From assembly GCA_015493425.1 (NCBI GenBank), contig WGDG01000247.1, forward strand, positions 1 through 7,139: 7,139 nucleotides of DNA, given 5' to 3'. The stretch is from Sulfurovum sp. Lineage in GTDB: Bacteria; Campylobacterota; Campylobacteria; Campylobacterales; Sulfurovaceae. This document shows positions 1 to 5,812 of the stretch, in pieces. A model generated the notes under the pieces. It saw nothing but the letters and a program-made list of their open reading frames with translations, was not told the DNA's origin and did not search any database. Each line of letters begins with the position of its first letter. Position 1 is the stretch's first letter. A program made the translations under genes and the position numbers.

Positions 1-539
1 CCCTCACTGAAACTCGGCGCACCGTGCGGCACTGCCATGAACTCCTGAAAGTCCACGCTGTTGTCGGCATGCTCTCCCCCGTTGAGAATGTTCATGCAGG
101 GTACGGGCAGTCTGCGCGCTTCGGCACCGCCGAGGTAACGGTAAAGCGGAGTGTTCCGGCTTTGCGCCGCCGCTTTGGCTGCCGCCATGGAGACACCGAG
201 AATCGCATTGGCACCCAGACGGCTTTTGTCTTCGGTACCGTCAAGTTCAATGAGTGTACGGTCGATCTTTGCCTGTTCGGAAGCATCCATCCCTTTGAGC
301 ACCGGCGCGATCTGATCGATGACATTGGCACACGCCTTGAGTACCCCTTTGCCTTTGCAACGGTGCATATCCCCGTCACGCAGTTCATGGGCTTCATACT
401 CGCCGGTACTGGCACCTGATGGTACGGAAGCACTTACCTCGGTACCGTCTTCCAGTGCCATCAGCACCCTTACTGTCGGATTGCCTCGTGAGTCGAGGAT
501 CTCCACCGCATCAATCGATTGAATGTTACTCTTTGTCAT
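1..539 (-). CDS. eno: Enolase, N-terminal 179 residues (3' end outside window)
   Basis: Enolase (2-phosphoglycerate hydro-lyase) interconverts 2-phosphoglycerate and PEP in the cytoplasm with two Mg2+ ions. I translated this frame by hand; it is open from the ATG at 539 to base 1, so the stop and most of the C-terminal barrel lie outside. Visible family signatures are ILDSRGNPTV near residues 14-23, the mobile active-site loop SGASTG at 41-46 followed by ELRDGD at 52-57, LGANAILGVSMA at 108-119, and MNILNGGEHADN at 149-160 with QEFM at 165-168. His157 and Glu166 correspond to the catalytic-site His159/Glu168 of yeast enolase. The start at 539 is preferred to the adjacent ATG at 542 because it gives 6 bases rather than 3 from the AGGAG Shine-Dalgarno. 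The gene begins 9 bases after the ppsA stop, so it is probably co-transcribed and translationally coupled. Identification is very secure; only the exact first Met is open. Confidence 0.97.
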   Translation of the reverse strand, partial: MTKSNIQSIDAVEILDSRGNPTVRVLMALEDGTEVSASVPSGASTGEYEAHELRDGDMHRCKGKGVLKACANVIDQIAPVLKGMDASEQAKIDRTLIELDGTEDKSRLGANAILGVSMAAAKAAAQSRNTPLYRYLGGAEARRLPVPCMNILNGGEHADNSVDFQEFMAVPHGAPSFSE

Positions 540-545
540 CATCTG

Positions 546-550
546 CTCCT
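546..550 (-). promoter_or_regulatory. Shine-Dalgarno of eno overlapping the ppsA stop
   Basis: AGGAG on the minus strand (550 to 546) lies 6 bases before the eno ATG at 539, and its first two bases are part of the ppsA TAG stop (551-549). Ribosomes finishing ppsA therefore sit on the eno ribosome-binding site, which supports translational coupling. It also decides between two tandem ATGs (542 and 539) in favour of the second. Confidence 0.75.
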
Positions 551-2963
551 ATCTGCCCAGTTTTTTTTCAAGATCGACAATTTTCGGCAGTGTACTCAAG
601 ACGCTGTCCGGGTTGAGACTGATGGAGTCGATACCAAGCTTCACAAGATACTCCGCCACTTCCGGGTAATCTGACGGTGCCTGTCCGCAGATGCCGCTGT
701 GGCGTTTGTTGCGCTGTGCACCCTCAACCGCCATCTGAATCATCTTCAGTACACCGGGGTCACGCTCGTCGTAGTCAAACGCGACAATCTCGCTGTCACG
801 GTCGACACCCAGTGTCAGCTGTGTCAGGTCGTTGCTTCCGATGCTGAAGCCGTCGAAGATTTTGCTGAATTCGTCAATGGAGATGACATTGTTGGGAATC
901 TCACACATCACATAGATCTTCAGGCCGTTCTCGCCCTGTTTGAGGCCGTACTTCGCCATGGTGTCAATGACACGCTGTCCCTCATCCACACGGCGGCAGA
1001 AGGGGATCATCAGCGTAACATTGTCAAAGCCCATCTCGTTACGCACACGCTTCATGGCCGCACACTCGAGTGCGAAACCCTCTTCGTAGGCGGGGTGCGC
1101 ATAACGTGCCGCACCGCGGAAGCCGATCATTGGGTTGTCTTCGGTCGGCTCAAAGAACTTCCCGCCAAGCAGGGAGGCATATTCGTTGGACTTGAAGTCA
1201 CTCATACGCACGACACACGGTTTGGGGTAGACCGTTGCTGCGATGGTGGCTACTCCTTCACTGAGTCGTTTAACAAAGAAAGTTTCAAAGTCCTCATACC
1301 CTTCTGTCAGTTCCGTCAACGCTTTGCGTGTGGCATCGTCAGTCTTTTCGGGGTGCCGCAGTGCCATGGGGTGCGCTTTGATGTCGTTGTTGATAATGAA
1401 CTCCATACGCGCCAGCCCAATGCCATCCACCGGCAGCGAAGCCAGTGAGAAGGCAATGTCGGGGTCACCGAGGTTCATCATAATCTCTGTTTTGGTTTTT
1501 GGCAGTGCGCTCAGGTCAGTCTCCTGTACTTCAAAGGGCAGTTTGCCTTCATAGACATAGCCCGTTTCACCCTCTGCACAGCTGACGGTCACCTCCTGAC
1601 CGTCTTTGAGTACCTCTGTGGCATTGACCGCACCTACGACTGCCGGCAGTCCCAGTTCACGGCTTACAATCGCTGCATGGCAGGTACGCCCGCCCTTGTT
1701 GGTGACGATGGCGGAGGCGATCTTCATCACCGGCTCCCAATCCGGTGTCGTAATGTCAGCGACAAGGACTTCACCGGGCTTGAAACTGTCCATCTCTTTG
1801 ACATCGTTGATGATGTGCACTTTACCTGCACCAATCTTGGTACCGACAGCACGACCTTTTGCCAGTACTTTGCCTTTTTCTTTCAGACGATACAGCTTCA
1901 GTACCGAGCCTTTCTTCTGCGACTCGACTGTTTCCGGACGTGCCTGCACCATGTAGAGATGTCCGTCTTCTCCGTCTTTGGCCCACTCCATATCCATCGG
2001 CTTGTGGTAGCCCGCTTTTTCGGAGTAGTGGTTCTCTACTTTAATGGCATAGTCTGCCAGAACCATGACATCATCATCGCTAAGGGCAAAGCGCTTGCGT
2101 TCTTCCGGTGTCGTTTCGACATTTTTGGTGTACTCTACGGCCATATTGCTGACATTGGCCTCTTTGGTAAAGACCATCTTCAGCTCTTTGCTCCCAAGAC
2201 GGCGTTTGAGTACGGCACGGTGTCCTTTGTTGAAGGTCGGCTTGTGCACGTAGAACGTATCCGGGTCGATGGTACCAAGTACCACATTCTCTCCCAGACC
2301 GAAAGCCGCGTTAATGAAAACAACATCACGAAAACCCGTTTCGGTATCGAGGCTGAACATCACACCGCTTGCGCCGATGTCACTGCGTACCATTTTCATG
2401 ATCACTGCTGAGAGGTAGACCTTGTAGTAGTCAAAACCGTTGTCATACTTATAGTGTAAAGAGCGGTCGGTAAAGTTGGAGGCAAGACAGCGCATGTACG
2501 AATCGAGCAGCTGCTCTTCGTTCTGAATGTGAAGATAAGTCTCATTCTGACCGGCAAAAGAGGCTTCGGGGGAGTCTTCCGCAGTCGCAGAAGATCGCAC
2601 GGCAACAGAGAGCTGTTCGCCGTACTCCTCTTTGAGTTTTGCATAATTATCGAGGATTTCCTGCTTCAGATCGTCCGGGATCGTCGCATTGTAGACAAGA
2701 TCACGGCAGGCTGCACCACGTTCCTGGAGCTGTTTGACATTGTTAGGGTCAAGGTCGTCAAGCTGCGCATGCAGTTTTTCCCAAAGATGATTATAATCCA
2801 GAATATACTTGTACGCTGAGGCAGTTACGGCAAAACCGTTGGGGACACGTACCCCTTCACTGGTAAGATTACGATACATTTCACCAAGTGATGCGTTCTT
2901 CCCGCCTACTTCAGCAACATCTTCAATACCTATTTCATTAAACCATTTGATATTTTTACTCAT
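549..2963 (-). CDS. ppsA: Phosphoenolpyruvate synthase (pyruvate, water dikinase)
   Basis: PpsA converts pyruvate + ATP + H2O to PEP + AMP + phosphate in the cytoplasm, the committed step from pyruvate towards sugars. The 804 residues match the usual length of about 790-800. Domain order is intact: an N-terminal PPDK-type ATP-grasp domain (VGGKNASLGEM at 19-29, VRSSATAEDSPEASFAGQ at 122-139, GVMFSLDTETGF at 200-211, QARPETV at 340-346), the swivelling phosphohistidine domain (GGRTCHAAIVSRELGLP at 424-440, with phospho-acceptor His429 and the adjacent Thr427 that PEP synthase regulatory proteins phosphorylate in relatives), and the C-terminal PEP-utilising barrel (GIGLARMEF at 514-522, RMSDFKSNEY at 586-595, GFRGAARY at 614-621, CEIPNN at 687-692, GSNDLTQLTLGVDRDS at 709-724, GICGQAPSD at 757-765 with active-site Cys759). 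The start at 2963 has AAGGA 6 bases upstream. No catalytic residue is missing. It is followed by eno; an upstream candidate promoter and hairpin lie in the 126-base gap to the DedA gene. Confidence 0.98.
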   Translation of the reverse strand: MSKNIKWFNEIGIEDVAEVGGKNASLGEMYRNLTSEGVRVPNGFAVTASAYKYILDYNHLWEKLHAQLDDLDPNNVKQLQERGAACRDLVYNATIPDDLKQEILDNYAKLKEEYGEQLSVAVRSSATAEDSPEASFAGQNETYLHIQNEEQLLDSYMRCLASNFTDRSLHYKYDNGFDYYKVYLSAVIMKMVRSDIGASGVMFSLDTETGFRDVVFINAAFGLGENVVLGTIDPDTFYVHKPTFNKGHRAVLKRRLGSKELKMVFTKEANVSNMAVEYTKNVETTPEERKRFALSDDDVMVLADYAIKVENHYSEKAGYHKPMDMEWAKDGEDGHLYMVQARPETVESQKKGSVLKLYRLKEKGKVLAKGRAVGTKIGAGKVHIINDVKEMDSFKPGEVLVADITTPDWEPVMKIASAIVTNKGGRTCHAAIVSRELGLPAVVGAVNATEVLKDGQEVTVSCAEGETGYVYEGKLPFEVQETDLSALPKTKTEIMMNLGDPDIAFSLASLPVDGIGLARMEFIINNDIKAHPMALRHPEKTDDATRKALTELTEGYEDFETFFVKRLSEGVATIAATVYPKPCVVRMSDFKSNEYASLLGGKFFEPTEDNPMIGFRGAARYAHPAYEEGFALECAAMKRVRNEMGFDNVTLMIPFCRRVDEGQRVIDTMAKYGLKQGENGLKIYVMCEIPNNVISIDEFSKIFDGFSIGSNDLTQLTLGVDRDSEIVAFDYDERDPGVLKMIQMAVEGAQRNKRHSGICGQAPSDYPEVAEYLVKLGIDSISLNPDSVLSTLPKIVDLEKKLGR

Positions 2964-3021
2964 TGTACATCCTTTTTAAAATTTTGTGTTATCTTCGCTA
3001 CGCAACTGCGCCTCTATTAAA

Positions 3022-3027
3022 AGTATA
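3022..3027 (-). promoter_or_regulatory. Candidate -10 box of the ppsA promoter
   Basis: Reading the minus strand upstream of ppsA, TATACT (3027 to 3022) is a 5/6 match to TATAAT and would start transcription near 3015, leaving a leader of about 50 bases. No good -35 hexamer stands at 16-18 bases; the best TTGACA-like string, CTAACA at 3054-3049, is 21 bases away. The box is part of the palindrome AGTATACT, so a TATACT also reads on the plus strand. This is a weak call; ppsA may alternatively be read through from the upstream DedA operon. Confidence 0.35.
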
Positions 3028-3055
3028 CTCCGATTTTCGTTTACGATTTGTTAGA

Positions 3056-3090
3056 CTTATGCATGGGTAACATGCATAAGCCTCTTTTTT
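3056..3090 (+). terminator. Perfect 10-bp stem-loop with plus-strand T-run
   Basis: CTTATGCATG (3056-3065) and CATGCATAAG (3071-3080) are exact inverted repeats around the 5-base loop GGTAA, followed by CCTC and six T (3085-3090) on the plus strand. The shape resembles a factor-independent terminator for plus-strand transcription, yet no plus-strand gene lies upstream. On the minus strand the same stem begins 9 bases after the DedA stop and can be extended to about 13 pairs with one G-U, but there it is preceded by an A-run and followed by TCTAACAAATCG, so it lacks the 3' U-tract of a normal terminator. The inverted repeat is certain; its role is not. The stem is AT-rich, so it could equally be a 3'-end hairpin of the DedA message or a protein-binding palindrome. 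Confidence 0.4.
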
Positions 3091-3671
3091 CAAAACAAGG
3101 GCTCCTTTCTAATGTTGAGATAACGCTTGACGTTCCAGACGACAAACGCGACTATAGCCAAAAGCCATAACAAATGTTTCACCTTTTCAATCTTGCCAAA
3201 GAGCTGTTCGACTCCGGTACCGAGGAAGTAACCGATAGCAACACCCACACATGCCCAGAGTGTCACACCAAGCAGATCGAAAAAGGTGAATTTTCGGTGC
3301 GGATAGTCGTACACACCCAGTGCCACAGGAAAGAGAATGGCGCCGCTGTAGACAAAGCGGCTGGCGAACGCAAGCAGATTGCCCTTTTGTCGCACCTTGT
3401 CAGCAAGCCGTTCCACTCTTGCCGCAACTGAAGGAAAACGCTTCAGGAGTCTGGCCGTGTAGCGTTTTCCAAGAAAGTACCACAGCTGGTCACCGGCAAC
3501 CGCCCCGGCAATAGCAACGGCAATGGTTTCCCCTACAGGAAGCATACCGAGGTAGGCAAGAATACCCGCGACAAGGATCATCGTCGTACCCTCGATCATC
3601 ATCCCGAAAAAAATGACCCATAGCCCATAGGATGAAATGAGCGGTGTTATTTCCTGCAGCAAATGATTCAT
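3090..3671 (-). CDS. DedA-family (VTT domain) inner-membrane protein
   Basis: DedA/VTT proteins are multi-spanning inner-membrane proteins implicated in lipid-carrier (undecaprenyl phosphate) or phospholipid translocation and membrane-potential homeostasis; the substrate here is unknown. The 193 residues include hydrophobic stretches at about 14-44, 48-68, 99-119, 130-153 and 166-180. Family features are the membrane-embedded Glu27 (MIEGTT), the GAVAGDQLWYFLGKR motif at 56-70 with Asp61, and the re-entrant motif at 103-119, seen as SRFVYSGAILFPVALG (104-119). In E. coli YqjA/YghB this segment carries two essential arginines: the first aligns with Arg105, but the second aligns with Ala111, and the usual proline after GRF-x is Tyr108. 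This is therefore a divergent member. Its start at 3671 lies 3 bases after the stop of the Crp-like gene, whose terminal GAGGAG codons supply its Shine-Dalgarno, so the two are translationally coupled. Fold assignment is confident; activity is not. Confidence 0.9.
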   Translation of the reverse strand: MNHLLQEITPLISSYGLWVIFFGMMIEGTTMILVAGILAYLGMLPVGETIAVAIAGAVAGDQLWYFLGKRYTARLLKRFPSVAARVERLADKVRQKGNLLAFASRFVYSGAILFPVALGVYDYPHRKFTFFDLLGVTLWACVGVAIGYFLGTGVEQLFGKIEKVKHLLWLLAIVAFVVWNVKRYLNIRKEPLF

Positions 3672-3674
3672 CTT

Positions 3675-4406
3675 TTATATCTCCTCTTTGTAGAACATGT
3701 CACAGCGATCCATCAGTTTTTTCAAATCTTTTACCACCAGTTTTCCCTTTTTAGAAAGCAGTATCTCTTCTTCTTTAAGTTTCTTCATCTGTGTGGAAAC
3801 CACAGAACGGACGGAACCGATGAGTTCGGCAAGCGACTCATGCGATAGGTTGTTGATCAACCGTACGGGGTAGTGCCCTTCCTGTTCATCCGGACACCGG
3901 CTGGTATGGTGCAAAATGAGATTTGCCAGCCGCGTGGTCGTGTCGTGGAAAACCAACGATTCACTAAAAGCTTCGATCTCACGCAGGCGTTTCCCCAAAT
4001 AAGGCAGGAAAGACTCATTGAACTGCGGATGCTCTCTAACCCACTCTCTCGCACGCTCCAAAGGTATGCGAAGCAGTTTCATTGGGGCCATAGGAATGGG
4101 GAAGACAATATGCTCCTTGCCGTCAAGCAGTGTAAAAATATCGAAGATGTCTCCGGGCGCAAGCAGAAAGAGAGCAATACTTCTGCCCGTGTCAGGGTCA
4201 ACCTGCGTTACCTTCATTTTCCCATCGATAACGATGTGCATATATTTTGTACCGGTTTCAGGATCGATTGATTCGCCTTTTTTCCATTCGACAGGCGTGC
4301 ACTCTTCAACAAGTGTTCGTCTTGTTTCCGGTGAGAGCGCACCAAAAAGCTGTGTATGCTTGAGTACTTCACAGGCGTTGGCGTAGCAGGGGTGGTTAGC
4401 GGTCAT
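3675..4406 (-). CDS. Crp/Fnr-family transcriptional regulator
   Basis: A 243-residue regulator with an N-terminal cyclic-nucleotide-binding-type beta barrel (about 15-115, including GTKYMHIVIDGKMKV at 52-66 and LLAPGDIF at 81-88), a long dimerisation helix (about 130-165) and a C-terminal Crp-type winged helix (about 183-228, LSHESLAELIGSVRSVVST at 187-205, then the wing KKGKLVV at 219-225). The phosphate-binding signature of cAMP receptors (Glu72, Arg82-Ser83 of Crp) is not recognisable: the segment reads GDIFDIF..DGKEHIVF. In the recognition helix, Crp Arg180 aligns with Arg200, but Glu181 and Arg185 align with Ser201 and Thr205, so the DNA half-site should differ from TGTGA. Cysteines at 7, 12, 36, 171 and 235 do not match the FNR iron-sulfur pattern. 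The ligand is unknown. I chose the ATG at 4406, which has AAGGA 9 bases upstream and overlaps the preceding gene by only 11 bases; an ATG at 4547 would overlap by about 150. It probably regulates its own operon. Confidence 0.93.
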   Translation of the reverse strand: MTANHPCYANACEVLKHTQLFGALSPETRRTLVEECTPVEWKKGESIDPETGTKYMHIVIDGKMKVTQVDPDTGRSIALFLLAPGDIFDIFTLLDGKEHIVFPIPMAPMKLLRIPLERAREWVREHPQFNESFLPYLGKRLREIEAFSESLVFHDTTTRLANLILHHTSRCPDEQEGHYPVRLINNLSHESLAELIGSVRSVVSTQMKKLKEEEILLSKKGKLVVKDLKKLMDRCDMFYKEEI

Positions 4407-4920
4407 AATGAGGTGTCCTTTTTTTATGCAAAGAGATGTATTTATTATAACCGAACCGTTCTGCCATTTTCCTAAGAATCGATGCAGTTTTGACTTCAAG
4501 CCTGTCAAGCTGGGTAAGCAGTATACCGTGGTGTTTGTCCACAGCATACTGGCGAAAACTTTCCATAGTATCTTTCAGGTAGCTGCTTTCAAGGGCGAGT
4601 ACTTCATTGAAACGATGCTGTGCCGCATGCATTTTGTGCTCTTCACAGGCAAGTCTTTTCATACCTTCTTTATGAATAGTTGCTACAATCAGTTCACTTG
4701 CATGATTCAGGTACGACTCACTGAAACGGTTTGAGTCCTCCAAACCTGCTTCCACCCCCTCCATAATTTCATACACGACGCTTTCCAGAGAAACTCCCGC
4801 TTTTTTGGAACTTTCCAATGCTCTGCCAAAGATATCTGAAACCGCTTCTTCAAGGGCTTCGTCTGTAGATTTTTCCTGCAACAGTTTTGCTATGGTGTGT
4901 CGCATCTCCTCTTCATACAT
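4396..4920 (-). CDS. Helical cytoplasmic protein of unknown function, first gene of the regulator operon
   Basis: A 174-residue protein that I cannot assign to a family with confidence. It is rich in Glu, Lys, Ala and Leu, contains almost no Pro or Gly outside one segment, and looks all-helical with coiled-coil potential, especially at about 2-40 and 95-155. There is no signal peptide and no membrane segment. The stretch VVYEIMEGVEAGLEDSN (48-64) faintly recalls a group of helical proteins I remember as DUF6781, but this is memory, not a search. The C-terminus is basic (HKKRTPHYDR). The start at 4920 has AGGAG 8 bases upstream. Its TAA stop (4398-4396) lies inside the beginning of the Crp-like gene, whose ATG is at 4406, so the two are translationally coupled. 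That arrangement suggests a product made in proportion to the regulator, perhaps a partner or sensor for it, but nothing in the sequence proves interaction. Confidence 0.85.
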   Translation of the reverse strand: MYEEEMRHTIAKLLQEKSTDEALEEAVSDIFGRALESSKKAGVSLESVVYEIMEGVEAGLEDSNRFSESYLNHASELIVATIHKEGMKRLACEEHKMHAAQHRFNEVLALESSYLKDTMESFRQYAVDKHHGILLTQLDRLEVKTASILRKMAERFGYNKYISLHKKRTPHYDR

Positions 4921-4943
4921 TGCCGGATCTCCTGAATAGAATT

Positions 4944-4957
4944 CAATATATGTATTG
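4944..4957. promoter_or_regulatory. Candidate Crp/Fnr-type operator, CAATA-N4-TATTG
   Basis: CAATATATGTATTG is an inverted repeat of two perfect 5-base arms around 4 bases (only the T-G pair flanking the centre breaks full symmetry). A 5-N4-5 layout is the geometry of Fnr-type sites such as TTGAT-N4-ATCAA. It lies in the 130-base divergent promoter region directly upstream of the operon that encodes a Crp/Fnr protein, and it overlaps the candidate minus-strand -10 box (4954-4959). That position would suit repression of the operon. From the predicted start of the rightward promoter (about 5031) the centre is about 80 bases upstream, a distance at which activators of this family can also work. 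Short AT-rich palindromes arise by chance, so this remains a candidate. Confidence 0.4.
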
Positions 4958-4959
4958 TA
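4954..4959 (-). promoter_or_regulatory. Candidate -10 box of the three-gene minus-strand operon
   Basis: TACAAT on the minus strand (4959 to 4954) matches TATAAT at 5 of 6 positions and would start transcription near 4947, giving a leader of under 30 bases before the ATG at 4920. No convincing -35 element is present at the usual distance. TATATT at 4950-4945 is an alternative. The box is overlapped by the CAATA-N4-TATTG palindrome. Confidence 0.4.
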
Positions 4960-4991
4960 GACAAAGCCTTATGCGCTTTTCTGTAAGCTGG

Positions 4992-5024
4992 CTGACATTG
5001 CTGTTGCATTTTTTTTACTATAAT
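4992..5024 (+). promoter_or_regulatory. Promoter of the BI-1 family gene
   Basis: A perfect TATAAT at 5019-5024 predicts a start near 5031 and a leader of about 20 bases, followed by AGGAG (5041-5045) five bases before the ATG at 5051. The only TTGACA-like string, CTGACA at 4992-4997, is 21 bases from the -10 box, too far for a standard sigma70 promoter. Instead an eight-T tract (5009-5016) stands just upstream of the -10. Campylobacter and Helicobacter housekeeping promoters typically have T-rich upstream DNA in place of a conserved -35, which fits this layout. Confidence 0.7.
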
Positions 5025-5050
5025 AGTTCAAAAAATCCAAAGGAGAAACT

Positions 5051-5755
5051 ATGCAAGAGCGTATTTTTACAAATGAACTGAGCCAGCATGACACCAATGT
5101 GCTGCTTAAAGGCGTATATGAATGGATGATGATAGGTTTGCTGGTATCCGGACTGAGTGCATTTATGGTGGTACACAGTGCAACCCTGCTGCATATAATT
5201 TTCGGCAATCCCTACATGATATGGGTACTCTTTCTCATTGAGCTGGGTCTGGTCATCGCCATCTCCGCAGGCATCAACAAAATGGATGTTTCCACCGCAC
5301 GTGTGCTTTTCATTCTCTTTTCCGTGGTTGACGGGATGACACTGGCGAGTATCTTCATTGTCTATACCGAAGCATCCATTGCCACCACCTTTTTCATCGC
5401 AGCGGCAACATTCGGAGTCATGAGCCTATACGGCTACTTTACCGATACCGATTTGAGCTCATGGGGGAATCTGCTGTTCGCTGCACTCATCGGGCTCATC
5501 ATTGCCATGATCGTCAACTTCTTTCTGCAAAGTCCGGCGTTTGAATGGTGGCTGAGTGTGATCGGTGTTATCATTTTTGTGGGACTGACCGCCTACGATA
5601 CCCAAAAGATCAAAGCCCTCGGCGAAGCCATGGCCGAAGGCAGTGATGCACAAAGCCTTGGGCGTGTTGCCGTAGTCGGTGCCCTGACACTTTACCTTGA
5701 CTTCATCAACCTTTTTATTTTGATGCTGGAGTTTTTCGGAAACAGGAGAGATTGA
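5051..5755 (+). CDS. Bax inhibitor-1 / YccA family membrane protein
   Basis: A 234-residue inner-membrane protein of the BI-1 (TMBIM, YccA/YbhL/YetJ) family. Members include pH-sensitive calcium leak channels (B. subtilis YetJ) and modulators of the FtsH protease (E. coli YccA); which role applies here cannot be read from sequence. Seven hydrophobic segments are visible at about 22-42, 55-73, 84-106, 109-128, 138-159, 166-182 and 206-229. The closing motifs are typical: AYDTQKIK at 181-188 and LYLDFINLF at 214-222. Asp183 and Asp217 correspond to the di-aspartyl pH sensor of YetJ (Asp171/Asp195). They are 34 residues apart here against 24 in YetJ, because of a longer loop (AEGSDAQSLG region) before the last helix. 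The N-terminus is short and polar with no signal peptide. The gene has its own promoter and a strong AGGAG site, and lies divergently from the regulator operon. The next gene starts 57 bases downstream. Confidence 0.93.
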   Translation: MQERIFTNELSQHDTNVLLKGVYEWMMIGLLVSGLSAFMVVHSATLLHIIFGNPYMIWVLFLIELGLVIAISAGINKMDVSTARVLFILFSVVDGMTLASIFIVYTEASIATTFFIAAATFGVMSLYGYFTDTDLSSWGNLLFAALIGLIIAMIVNFFLQSPAFEWWLSVIGVIIFVGLTAYDTQKIKALGEAMAEGSDAQSLGRVAVVGALTLYLDFINLFILMLEFFGNRRD

Positions 5756-5780
5756 TTCTCTACACTATTTGGGATATAAT
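5752..5780 (+). promoter_or_regulatory. Promoter of the APC permease gene
   Basis: TTGATT (5752-5757, 4 of 6 matches to TTGACA) and a perfect TATAAT (5775-5780) are separated by the optimal 17 bases. Transcription would begin near 5787, about 26 bases before the ATG at 5813. The -35 box overlaps the TGA stop (5753-5755) of the BI-1 gene, so the permease can be expressed independently of its upstream neighbour although read-through is also possible. Confidence 0.72.
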
Positions 5781-5812
5781 TCCTCTGACTATCATTTGAA
5801 CAAAGGCAGCAC

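Noticed and set aside
540..542. Alternative enolase start at the tandem ATG
   Set aside because: It would be only 3 bases from the AGGAG site, against 6 for the ATG at 539; the difference is a single residue.
699..2411. Long plus-strand open frames of 249 and 244 codons (699-1448 and 1677-2411)
   Set aside because: They lie antisense to the highly conserved ppsA, have no family-like motifs, and have no convincing ribosome-binding sites; they are shadows of ppsA codon usage.
3852..3861. GTTGATCAAC palindrome, similar to half of an FNR site
   Set aside because: It lies well inside the regulator coding sequence, lacks the N4 spacing of a true site, and a 10-base palindrome is expected by chance at this scale.
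4299..4388. FNR-type [4Fe-4S] cluster in the regulator from Cys7, Cys12 and Cys36
   Set aside because: FNR needs a closely spaced N-terminal cysteine triad plus one central cysteine near residue 122; the spacing here is different and the central cysteine is absent.
4407..4547. N-terminal extension of the Crp-like protein to an ATG at 4547 (290 residues)
   Set aside because: It would overlap the upstream gene by about 150 bases, adds residues unlike the family N-terminus, and the ATG at 4406 has a Shine-Dalgarno at good spacing.
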